A stretch of 64,000 nucleotides of DNA from an uncultured Halieaceae bacterium (GTDB taxonomy: Bacteria > Pseudomonadota > Gammaproteobacteria > Pseudomonadales > Halieaceae). Position 1 is the stretch's first letter. Each line of letters opens with the position of its first letter. The translations under genes and the position numbers were made by a program. The stretch covers positions 1-64,000 of the forward strand of contig CALJGI010000029.1 in assembly GCA_938074045.1 (NCBI GenBank), written 5' to 3'. Below, in pieces: positions 35,971 to 43,747 of the stretch. Below the pieces are notes generated by a model. It saw nothing but the letters and a program-made list of their open reading frames with translations. It ran no database searches and was not told the origin of the DNA.

Positions 35971-37952
35971 TGCGCCGCTGGCAGTCGATAGAGATTATCG
36001 CGGTACGCTCGCGTGCTCCACAAAGAGTAGGCCAGTGCTCTATTTATCAGCGCCTCGTCCTGCTGCCCGGATAACTGCAACCCCGTGTCCGTGCGGAGAT
36101 AGTGTGCCGGCGGCTTTTCAAGCTCCATAACCACGACATCATCACCCCGCATATACGCCTGGGTACTGTTATATTGCATGATGGCGCGGCCCGGCACGTC
36201 CTCCATACCCAAACGAAACAAATCCTGTCCCGTTGCCGGGTGAGCGGCATCAATGCCCATCAAACCCAGCACGGTGGGCAGCAAGTCGATCTGGCTGGCC
36301 ATGCGCGAGTATACCTGGGGTTCAACTGGCCCACCCAACAACAACGCTGGGATATGAAAATACTCAATCGGTATCAGATTGGCACCGCGAACTCTGGAAT
36401 TATGGTCAGCCACAACAAGAAACAATGTGTTCTTCCAGTAACTCGAAGTCCGGGCCTGTTCAAAAAACTCACCCATAGTATGGTCCGCATACTTAACAGC
36501 GTTGTTTACAGTAGCCTGCGGCTGTTCGTGGAGTTCAATCCGACCCTCGGGAAATTCAAAGGGCGAATGATTAGATGAAGTGAACACCAGACTGAAAAAT
36601 GGTATGTCAGCAACTTCACTAAACTCCTGGTGCGCTCGATTGAACAGATCTTCATCGCTGACACCCCAGGAACCGGTGTAAACCGGATTCTCATAATCCT
36701 TGTACTCCACGATCCGCTGAAACCCGTTACCCACAAAGAATTGGCGCATATTATCGAAGTGCGCTTCACCACCATAAATGAAGCTGGTGTCATAGCCAGC
36801 ATTACCCAGCAAGGTGGCGATGGTAAAAAACCCCTGCTGAGAGCCGGGTAATTTTACGACACTACGCGCGGGTGTCGGCGTAAAGCCCGTGATCACCGCC
36901 TCGATACCCCGCACAGATCGCGTGCCAGTGGCGTACATATTATCGAACCAGACTCCCTGCTCAGACAGAGCGTCGAGTCTAGGAGTGACATCAACGCCAC
37001 CCAGAGCGCCGACAAACTCGGCGCCCAAACTCTCCTGCAAAATAATCACCAAATTGAGTGGCTGATCCAGGGGCTTGATCCACTGAGAACGATGCAGAGT
37101 AGGCAACTCCGAAGATAAAAAATCGGTTGTAGGCAACGCCATATCCTGTCGCACCTCACGCACGATCTCGGCAAAGTCCATCTCGCCATAACCCTGCACA
37201 CCACGTTCGTGCCGCGACTCCCGATACATGGCATACATCGCGCTGTAGAGAGAGCTCAAACTGAGCTCATTGACCAGTAGATCCGTTGAGAAAGCGACCG
37301 TTGACGGATTGGCAGGACGATGACCCAGGCTGGAGCGCGCGCCCATTGCACACAACACCAGCACCAGGACAGCGCAGATACCCGACCGCCACCAACCCAT
37401 TGAATCAATTTCACGATCGCCTCGTCGCAGCAGACGCAGAAAACCGTACCCCACCATGCCAACAAGGGACAGGCCAAACACCAAATCAGTCTTGTATCCA
37501 CCCAGTAGCATACCCAACACTTCTTTCGGGTATTTCAGGTACTCGACAAACAGAACATTTGGACGCAGGTCGTACTCCGCGACAAAAGTCGGCGTCGCCG
37601 CCTCCATAAACACCAGGAGTACGAAAACTCCCACCAAATAGCTCCGTTGCAACACTAACCAACGGCGACGAGAACCAAACAAGCTTGCCAATACTGCGAC
37701 GGGGAGCAATAGCGCGCAGATTACCAAGAGGTCGAAGCGCAGTCCCTGAATCAGAATATATGAAAGTCCCTGAACAGCATCGACACGTTCCCAGTAAAGA
37801 AGGATGAGCAGTAATCGGGAAAGACACAATACGGCACTGGCGGAGATAGCAAAAACTAAACAGTCGCGATAGGTGGCCAAAATGGTAGTTGGAAATCTAT
37901 TCAAGCGATGTATCCTTGCAACAAAATGGCTGTTAGAGATTGCTCCGGACAC
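35967..37952 (-). CDS. LtaS/OpgB-like phosphoglycerol transferase (sulfatase fold)
   Basis: 661 residues. Five membrane helices fill about 28-215. The periplasmic alkaline-phosphatase/sulfatase domain follows: LNLVIILQESLGAEFVGALGG (metal site), catalytic Thr in YATGTRSVRGIEAV, FIYGGEAHFDNMRQFF, FTSSNHSPFEFPEG and VVADHNSRVRG. Such enzymes transfer phosphoglycerol (or phosphoethanolamine) from phospholipid to a glycan and release diacylglycerol. dgkA is divergent 129 bases away, so diacylglycerol recycling is a natural partner. The start is GTG 37952; no better ATG is nearby. Confidence 0.85.
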   Translation of the reverse strand: MSGAISNSHFVARIHRLNRFPTTILATYRDCLVFAISASAVLCLSRLLLILLYWERVDAVQGLSYILIQGLRFDLLVICALLLPVAVLASLFGSRRRWLVLQRSYLVGVFVLLVFMEAATPTFVAEYDLRPNVLFVEYLKYPKEVLGMLLGGYKTDLVFGLSLVGMVGYGFLRLLRRGDREIDSMGWWRSGICAVLVLVLCAMGARSSLGHRPANPSTVAFSTDLLVNELSLSSLYSAMYAMYRESRHERGVQGYGEMDFAEIVREVRQDMALPTTDFLSSELPTLHRSQWIKPLDQPLNLVIILQESLGAEFVGALGGVDVTPRLDALSEQGVWFDNMYATGTRSVRGIEAVITGFTPTPARSVVKLPGSQQGFFTIATLLGNAGYDTSFIYGGEAHFDNMRQFFVGNGFQRIVEYKDYENPVYTGSWGVSDEDLFNRAHQEFSEVADIPFFSLVFTSSNHSPFEFPEGRIELHEQPQATVNNAVKYADHTMGEFFEQARTSSYWKNTLFLVVADHNSRVRGANLIPIEYFHIPALLLGGPVEPQVYSRMASQIDLLPTVLGLMGIDAAHPATGQDLFRLGMEDVPGRAIMQYNSTQAYMRGDDVVVMELEKPPAHYLRTDTGLQLSGQQDEALINRALAYSLWSTRAYRDNLYRLPAAH

Positions 37953-38081
37953 GCCATTATAGAGATATCGCCAACCACTGCTGATGAATCACGCCACTCC
38001 TATGTATAGCCTGCGACAGAATTGCTTGCCCTCTCCGCCGAGCTGTTCGCATAATGCATTTCCATGCAGAGGAATCAAACC

Positions 38082-38447
38082 ATGAAACCGGGTGAACAAG
38101 GCATTGCCAGATTGATATCCGCAACCCGTTACTCCTGGCTGGGTTTGCAGGCCGCCTTTCGATACGAAGCGGCATTCCGACAAGAATTAGCCATAGCAGT
38201 AATTGGTTTCCCACTGGCGATGTGGCTCGCACGCAGCGCTACCGAGTTTTTATTGTTGGTGTTCCCACTGCTGTTACTGCTGGTTATCGAACTGGGCAAC
38301 AGCGCGATCGAAGCCGTGGTGGACAGAATTGGTGACGAACATCACGAACTCTCCGGGCGTGCGAAAGACATGGGCTCGGCCATGATTTTCGTCACGATCA
38401 TCATGGCACTACTAAGCTGGGGAGTGCTCTTGTGGGATCGATTCTAA
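38082..38447 (+). CDS. dgkA: Diacylglycerol kinase
   Basis: 121 residues from ATG 38082 with an AGGA site; ATG 38064 is an in-frame alternative. The small trimeric inner-membrane kinase phosphorylates diacylglycerol to phosphatidate. It has RYSWLGLQAAFRYEAAFRQEL (amphipathic surface helix and Glu), then ELGNSAIEAVVDRIGDEHHELSGRAKDMGSAMIF, the active-site helix with ENxAIE-like and DxxxD-like residues, and three membrane helices. It is of E. coli size (122). It probably salvages the diacylglycerol released by the divergent transferase. Confidence 0.95.
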   Translation: MKPGEQGIARLISATRYSWLGLQAAFRYEAAFRQELAIAVIGFPLAMWLARSATEFLLLVFPLLLLLVIELGNSAIEAVVDRIGDEHHELSGRAKDMGSAMIFVTIIMALLSWGVLLWDRF

Positions 38448-38496
38448 GTCTAAAATCTGAACGAAAACCCGTGTCGGTAATAGTACGCCAACTTTT

Positions 38497-38931
38497 CTAG
38501 AGCGTTATTCGCACGGCGTTGATTGCCAGGGCCGTCAAGCACAGTGAGGACAGTGCAAATATCGCGACCCGCACAGTCACGGTATTCACCATGCACTGCC
38601 AGATACTGTGGATCACCCGCAATCCAACATAAGCCCAAGCCAATGTCAGATTTATACCCCCGCCTGCACCGGCAAGAGCCAGCACCATGACCACCGCATA
38701 GAATAAAGTGGGTTGCTCCATCAAGTGGGTATAGTTGTGTGATTTCCAGTTCACACGATCAGGCATGTTTGGTTCAATATCCTGGTAACGCCCACCGACC
38801 GGACCTTCGCCGAGAACAATTCCCGCTGACTTGAACGCGGGAAAGCGCGTACCGATCATCCAGTACATCACCACCAGAGACCACAAAATCAGTACCGCCG
38901 CTGGTGCCAAAATTGGAGAAATCATATTCAC
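38497..38931 (-). CDS. MAPEG-family membrane protein
   Basis: 144 residues, four membrane helices. RVNWKSHNYTHLMEQPTLFYAVVMVLALAG and AWAYVGLRVIHSIWQCMVNTVTVRVAIF match the membrane-associated eicosanoid/glutathione metabolism fold seen in bacterial MAPEG proteins. Some relatives have glutathione transferase or peroxidase activity; none can be assigned here. It is 18 bases downstream of the class V PLP enzyme on the same strand, so the two are probably cotranscribed. Confidence 0.85.
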   Translation of the reverse strand: MNMISPILAPAAVLILWSLVVMYWMIGTRFPAFKSAGIVLGEGPVGGRYQDIEPNMPDRVNWKSHNYTHLMEQPTLFYAVVMVLALAGAGGGINLTLAWAYVGLRVIHSIWQCMVNTVTVRVAIFALSSLCLTALAINAVRITL

Positions 38932-38949
38932 GACCCTCTTTGTAAAAAT

Positions 38950-40185
38950 TCAGGCGAGCGCTTCGTTCAGCGCACGCAGTATCCGGTCCACGTCTTCCAT
39001 CCGGTTGTAATGCAACAGAGAGATACGGACCAGCCCATCGGCCGGATCGAGACCCAGCGCGTCGATCAGCCTTCGTGCATAAAAATCGCCATTCTCTGCG
39101 CCAATTCCAGCCGCGACCAACGCCGCTGCCAGCGATGCAGATGACTGCCGCAAGGGCTGAAATGCAATAGTGGGAGCGCGGTCGCCGTCGCGGGTATGCC
39201 TCTTACCTAGTAGACGAAGGTCAGCATGATGTTCGATGTAGTCGATCAATGGCGTGGTCAACGCCTGCTCGTGTGCATGCATCAGTGCGTGAGCACCTGC
39301 CACCTGCTCGTCAGTTGTCACCCCGGTGCCACCGTGATGCTCGTGCAGCGCGGTAAAGTAATCAATTACACCGGCGCACCCGGCTACCTGGGCGTGCTGA
39401 GGACCAGCTGGATTAAGGTACTTGCTCACATCATCAGCGAGAAAATAGTGTGCCTGTGATTGCAGCGAATCCTGCATATCCCGGGAAACGTACAACAGGC
39501 TCTGATGCGGCCCATATACTTTATACAGACTGAATACATAGGCATCTACGCCGAGCTCCCGCAGCCGACATACATGATGGGGGGCATAGGCGACCCCGTC
39601 CACCAATGTGCGCGCTGCACTGCGGGATTTGACACCGCGAGAAATTTCAGCGACCGGGTTAACCGTGCCGATAACATTGGAGCAATGCGTGTAAAACACC
39701 CAACGGGTGTTGTCATCCAGCAACGCGTACAGGTCTTCTGGATCCAGCAATCCGGATTCAGGGTCAACCTGCCACTCTCGAATCTCTGCCTGCCGCTCTT
39801 CCGCCTTGCGCCGCCAGGCACCCACATTGGCTTCGTGGTCCTGATTGGTCACCACGATATTGTCGCCCGGGCCCCATGCGCCCCCAATGGCATGGGACAG
39901 AACATAAGTGTTGAGCGACGTGGATGCACCCAGCGTCAGTTCATCCTCGTCAACAGCGAGTCCGTCTGCCCACAAGCGCTTGGACCGATCCATGGCCACA
40001 CCGGCTTCAGCAGAGGGCGAAAATGGGTAGTAGGGTTGTACCCGCGTGTGATGGTTGTAGTGATCGAGCAGGCTATTTACCTGGTTGCAAACCAGACTCC
40101 CTCCCGCGTTCGATGCAAATACAAATGTCGGGTCATCTGCGAGTTGATCGAATTGCCCTCGTACGAATTCAAGATCCAGCGTCAT
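38950..40185 (-). CDS. Class V aminotransferase / cysteine-desulfurase-like PLP enzyme
   Basis: 411 residues from ATG 40185 with a GGGAG ribosome site; a GTG ten codons upstream is unlikely. The PLP lysine is in SLYKVYGPHQ (about Lys222) after DAYVF. Other fold-type-I elements are GASTSLNTYVLSHAIG, NQDHEANVGAWRR, YTHCSNVIGTVNPV and VDGVAYAPHH. The RISLLHYNRMEDVDRIL ending is typical of SufS/CsdA-like proteins. I see no obvious catalytic Cys loop of a desulfurase, so another class V reaction is possible. It follows MTHFR by 19 bases. Confidence 0.85.
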   Translation of the reverse strand: MTLDLEFVRGQFDQLADDPTFVFASNAGGSLVCNQVNSLLDHYNHHTRVQPYYPFSPSAEAGVAMDRSKRLWADGLAVDEDELTLGASTSLNTYVLSHAIGGAWGPGDNIVVTNQDHEANVGAWRRKAEERQAEIREWQVDPESGLLDPEDLYALLDDNTRWVFYTHCSNVIGTVNPVAEISRGVKSRSAARTLVDGVAYAPHHVCRLRELGVDAYVFSLYKVYGPHQSLLYVSRDMQDSLQSQAHYFLADDVSKYLNPAGPQHAQVAGCAGVIDYFTALHEHHGGTGVTTDEQVAGAHALMHAHEQALTTPLIDYIEHHADLRLLGKRHTRDGDRAPTIAFQPLRQSSASLAAALVAAGIGAENGDFYARRLIDALGLDPADGLVRISLLHYNRMEDVDRILRALNEALA

Positions 40186-40204
40186 GACCTGCTCCCGTAA
40201 ATTA

Positions 40205-41083
40205 TCACTGCGCACCCAATCCCGCTTCCGAGAGCACAGCGGGGATATGCTCCTCCCATCCCAGTGCCATAACGTGAATACCCTGGCAGAGCGGTTGAAT
40301 GTCGCGAATAATATCCACCGCGATGGCGCTACTTTCCGCTATCACATCTTCAGCAACGCCAACGCGATCTATCAGGGACTCGGGTACGTCAATACCCGGG
40401 ATTTTCTCATTCATGAAACGCGCCATCTTCACTGATTTAATGGGCATAACGCCAGCCAGTATCGCAATATCGAGATGGCTGACACGTTGCATGAAGTCCG
40501 CGAATCGCGCGCTGTCAAAAATAGCCTGACTCTGGAAAAAGCGCGCGCCGGCGGCAACTTTACTTTCCAGGCGGGAAATTTCCTTATCCAGGTCATCGGC
40601 ACCGGGATTTACCACCGCGCCCACGTACAGGTTTGTAGCCTGATTCAACGCATTTCCCATCAGGTCGGTGCCGGAGTTCATGTTCCCAGCTGCCTGAATC
40701 AGGTCTTCGGTAGAAATATCAAAAACCGGTTTTGCTTCCGGGTGGTCCCCTAGATGTGGTGGATCACCACCCATGCAGACTATGTTCTTTACCCCGAGCA
40801 GCGCAGCGCCCAGCATATCGCTCTGCAGGGCGATGCGATTGCGATCCCGTGTAGTCATCTGCATGATAGGCTCCACCCCCGTATCGGTCAGCACATGTGC
40901 GGTCGCCATGGGCGATAAGCTCATTTTTGAGGCATGGGAGTCGGTAATATTGAAGGCGTCTATATGCTTTGCCAACAGTTCTGCACGGCCTAACAGTTCG
41001 CTGATATCCACACCTTTGGGCGGCGTAAGCTCACCGGTGACTACAAACTTACCCGCCTTAAGTTTTGCCTGCAATTTGCTCAT
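40205..41083 (-). CDS. Methylenetetrahydrofolate reductase family protein
   Basis: 292 residues. FVVTGELTPPKGVD at the start, NITDSHASKMSLSPMATAHVL, QMTTRDRNRIALQSDMLGAALLGVKNIVCMGGDPPHLGDHP and GARFFQSQAIFD outline the FAD-binding TIM barrel of MTHFR. It reduces 5,10-methylene-THF to 5-methyl-THF. The sequence is closer to the short forms used in C1 or demethylation pathways than to E. coli MetF. First gene of a likely operon with the PLP enzyme and MAPEG protein. Confidence 0.9.
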   Translation of the reverse strand: MSKLQAKLKAGKFVVTGELTPPKGVDISELLGRAELLAKHIDAFNITDSHASKMSLSPMATAHVLTDTGVEPIMQMTTRDRNRIALQSDMLGAALLGVKNIVCMGGDPPHLGDHPEAKPVFDISTEDLIQAAGNMNSGTDLMGNALNQATNLYVGAVVNPGADDLDKEISRLESKVAAGARFFQSQAIFDSARFADFMQRVSHLDIAILAGVMPIKSVKMARFMNEKIPGIDVPESLIDRVGVAEDVIAESSAIAVDIIRDIQPLCQGIHVMALGWEEHIPAVLSEAGLGAQ

Positions 41084-41152
41084 GGATTTTCCTTAATTTA
41101 GCTGCTGATTATTAGTGGATGTTCTACATTTACCCAGAGACAAGGCTGCCCA

Positions 41153-42217
41153 TCACTCCGGCGCTGTAAAATCCGGGACCGAGATCATGCGATCTCCGGC
41201 GTAGGAGCCCATCCACACCCTACCGGCCTGTGGAACGGCAATAGTCGCGACTCCCATCGGCGGCCCTTCGTGAGCGAAGGCCACTTCTGACTGCATGGTT
41301 TCCGTATCCAGGGCGATAATCTCGAAAGCCCCGGCACATGGCGAGGACTGATTCCCAAAGCATTCCATTGTCTCCAGAAAGCCCGCTGTATGAGTTGCGA
41401 TGTAGAGTCTCCCATCAGTACCCCAGGCGCTGTTGTCCGCCGCCGCTATGGGTGCGCGAGCAACCACCTCTCCGGTCTCCAGATCAACCTTCCACACTTC
41501 GTTTTCCATATACATATTGGCGTACACGTGACGATTGTCTGATGAAATTTCCAGGCCATTGGGTTGTGCCGCTGCCGTCAAAGGCAGGGGTTCCAAACCT
41601 TGACCGGCCCGCCAGCGCCAAAGCTCCCCCGTCGACACTCCCAGAATACCTTTCACCAGGGACCAGGTACTCAGGTTTTCCATCATTCGTGTATACACCA
41701 GGTCGCCATTGCTAAGCCCCACCACATCGTTCATCAGCGTATCCGGCGCTGCAGGCACACAACCCCGCCAGGCCAGGCGATACACACCAAGCTCCTGCCA
41801 GATTTCAAACAACTCTACCGCCTCCCGGCTACCATGATTCACCACCAGATAACGCCAGCGGCCATTCTCCAACTGGTGTAAATGCGTCCCATGGGGGCTG
41901 AAACTCGCATCAGGTGGTGTGGTGCACTCGGCTACACCCCAATCCGCGGTACCAATTTCAGCCGCTCCCTCTGGAAACAGATGGATCCGGGAGGTGGTTT
42001 CCGTATCAAACAAGGAAAGGCTCCCCGTGGCATCACCCATTTGCCCGAAATGCGCCAACAGCAGGTGGCGCCCGTCGTCCAGTGCGGCAATATCTTCAGG
42101 CGTATTCATCTCGCAATACACGTCTATGTCACCGCGGGGCTCGCAATCTGCGATCACGACCACATCGGTGGAACACGCTGCCAGTAGCGCAAACAGGGGA
42201 AACAAAAAAAGCTTCAT
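41153..42217 (-). CDS. Lipoprotein beta-propeller, SMP-30/strictosidine-synthase-like
   Basis: 354 residues from ATG 42217. A lipoprotein signal MKLFLFPLFALLAACS gives acylation at Cys16. The mature part has repeated propeller strands, e.g. DDGRHLLLAHFGQMGD, AAQPNGLEISSDNRHVYANMYMENEVWKVDLETGEV and GPPMGVATIAVPQAGRVWMGSYAGDRM, in the style of SMP-30/gluconolactonase/arylesterase-like proteins that hydrolyse lactones or esters. It is divergent from the P450 gene, whose operator region lies in the shared 175-base spacer. No closer assignment is possible. Confidence 0.7.
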   Translation of the reverse strand: MKLFLFPLFALLAACSTDVVVIADCEPRGDIDVYCEMNTPEDIAALDDGRHLLLAHFGQMGDATGSLSLFDTETTSRIHLFPEGAAEIGTADWGVAECTTPPDASFSPHGTHLHQLENGRWRYLVVNHGSREAVELFEIWQELGVYRLAWRGCVPAAPDTLMNDVVGLSNGDLVYTRMMENLSTWSLVKGILGVSTGELWRWRAGQGLEPLPLTAAAQPNGLEISSDNRHVYANMYMENEVWKVDLETGEVVARAPIAAADNSAWGTDGRLYIATHTAGFLETMECFGNQSSPCAGAFEIIALDTETMQSEVAFAHEGPPMGVATIAVPQAGRVWMGSYAGDRMISVPDFTAPE

Positions 42218-42328
42218 AGGAACAAGTGCCTGTCGGTCAGAACGAAACTGCGGGAAGAGCATATAATGAATCCATTCCCCGCGCCACGCAGTACAAGGTC
42301 TGAGTATAAGATTAAGATTTTGCAACAC

Positions 42329-42359
42329 TTGCCTAATGATCGTTAGGCTGAGTTACAAT
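42329..42359 (+). promoter_or_regulatory. Promoter with TetR-type palindromic operator before the P450 gene
   Basis: CCTAATGATCGTTAGG at 42332-42347 is palindromic at 14 of 16 positions. It sits between a possible -35 TTGCCT (42329-42334) and -10 TACAAT (42354-42359, 19-base spacer), so a bound repressor would block polymerase. No regulator gene is in the window. Confidence 0.55.
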
Positions 42360-42392
42360 ACAACCATCCTGTGGAATAAATGAGTACTAAAT

Positions 42393-43637
42393 ATGTCAGG
42401 TTGCCCCATACACAACGTTCTGGACCCAAATCTTTTTGCTGAAGGCATGCCCTACTCCGGACTGGCTGAACTGCGGCACCGGGGCGCGGTGCTGCGCATG
42501 GAGGACGATATCACCGGTGTGCCATATTGGTTGATCACCCGCCGCGAAGAGGCTGATTTCATCGAGCGCAACCCTGAGATATTTTCTTCCCAGGCACGCA
42601 GCGCCATGCCGATGGAAGATGATCAGGATATGGTGGAAAACATCAGCTCCAAGATGCTGATAAACATGGACGAGCCAAGGCACATGAAGATGCGCCGTGT
42701 CGTCCGCGATGCATTTACGCCCCGTGCGGTGGCTGCTCATCTGCCGTTTCTGCAGAAACATGCGAAAATGGTGGTGGATGCCGTCGCCGAACGCGGTGAG
42801 TGCGAGTTCGTTACCGAGGTCGCCAGTGAATTGCCGCTGCTGACCATTCTGCATCTGCTCGATGTCCCCGCCGAAGACCGCCACAAGTTCTTTGAGTGGA
42901 CTAACCAAATGTTCTTCGCCGATGACCCGGATGTTTCCGGCGGACAGGCGGAGGCCGAGCAGGCCGCGGCCCTGTTGATGGAGTATGCCTACAACCTGAA
43001 GGTCGCTTACGCCGACGAACCCAAAGACACGGTGACCGGCGCCTTGCTAAAGGGTGAAATTGATGGTGAACCCATCACTGACGAAGAGTTTCTGTGGATG
43101 TTTCTGATGACTATCACCGCCGGAAACGAAAGCACAAGGACCAGTATCACCCATGGCATGCGCCTGCTGATGGAACACCCCGATCAATTGGAGTGGCTGC
43201 GGGAGAACCCTGAACACATCCCACTCGCCGTCGAAGAAATGGTGCGCTACAACACGGCTTTCACCTGCATGCGTCGCACCGCGCTGGAGGATGCAGAGGT
43301 TGGCGGCCAACAGATCAAGGCCGGTGACAAAATCATCCTGCATTATCACACCATCAATCACGATGAGCACGTCTTTGGTGATGATGCCATGGAGTTCGAT
43401 GTTAAGCGCGGGCTGCGCCATGTCAACCTCGGGCGCGACATCCGCTCATTTGGCACTGGCTCACATTTCTGCCTTGGTACACATTTGGCCAAGGAGGAGA
43501 TGCGCATCATGTTTGAACAAATCCTGCCGCGTATGCGCAATCCGGAGTTTGCCGGTCCGGTCACCTATATAAAGTCGTACTTCGTGAACGGCATCAAGAG
43601 CATGCCCATAACATTTACGCCTGAACAGGCTGCCTGA
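42393..43637 (+). CDS. Cytochrome P450
   Basis: 414 residues, soluble bacterial type. I-helix ITAGNESTRTSITHGM (oxygen-activating motif), ExxR in EEMVRY, and the heme loop FGTGSHFCLGTHLA with the thiolate ligand Cys360. The AGNE(S/T)TR form and the NMDEPRHMKMRRVV segment resemble CYP124/125/142-like or terpene/steroid-hydroxylating P450s. A hydroxylation of a lipophilic substrate is likely but its identity is open. No ferredoxin or reductase gene is adjacent. A palindromic operator covers the promoter. Confidence 0.93.
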   Translation: MSGCPIHNVLDPNLFAEGMPYSGLAELRHRGAVLRMEDDITGVPYWLITRREEADFIERNPEIFSSQARSAMPMEDDQDMVENISSKMLINMDEPRHMKMRRVVRDAFTPRAVAAHLPFLQKHAKMVVDAVAERGECEFVTEVASELPLLTILHLLDVPAEDRHKFFEWTNQMFFADDPDVSGGQAEAEQAAALLMEYAYNLKVAYADEPKDTVTGALLKGEIDGEPITDEEFLWMFLMTITAGNESTRTSITHGMRLLMEHPDQLEWLRENPEHIPLAVEEMVRYNTAFTCMRRTALEDAEVGGQQIKAGDKIILHYHTINHDEHVFGDDAMEFDVKRGLRHVNLGRDIRSFGTGSHFCLGTHLAKEEMRIMFEQILPRMRNPEFAGPVTYIKSYFVNGIKSMPITFTPEQAA

Positions 43638-43747
43638 CACCTGACCCGGCACCAGCGGAACTATCCGCTGGTGCTCACCCCTCACAAATTTCTTCCGTTC
43701 GGCTTATACTGCAGCACTCGACGACTCCTGCATTTAAGGACGCCACA

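Noticed and set aside
39460..40200. 246-codon plus-strand open frame
   Set aside because: Antisense to the class V PLP enzyme; no recognisable domain and no ribosome site.
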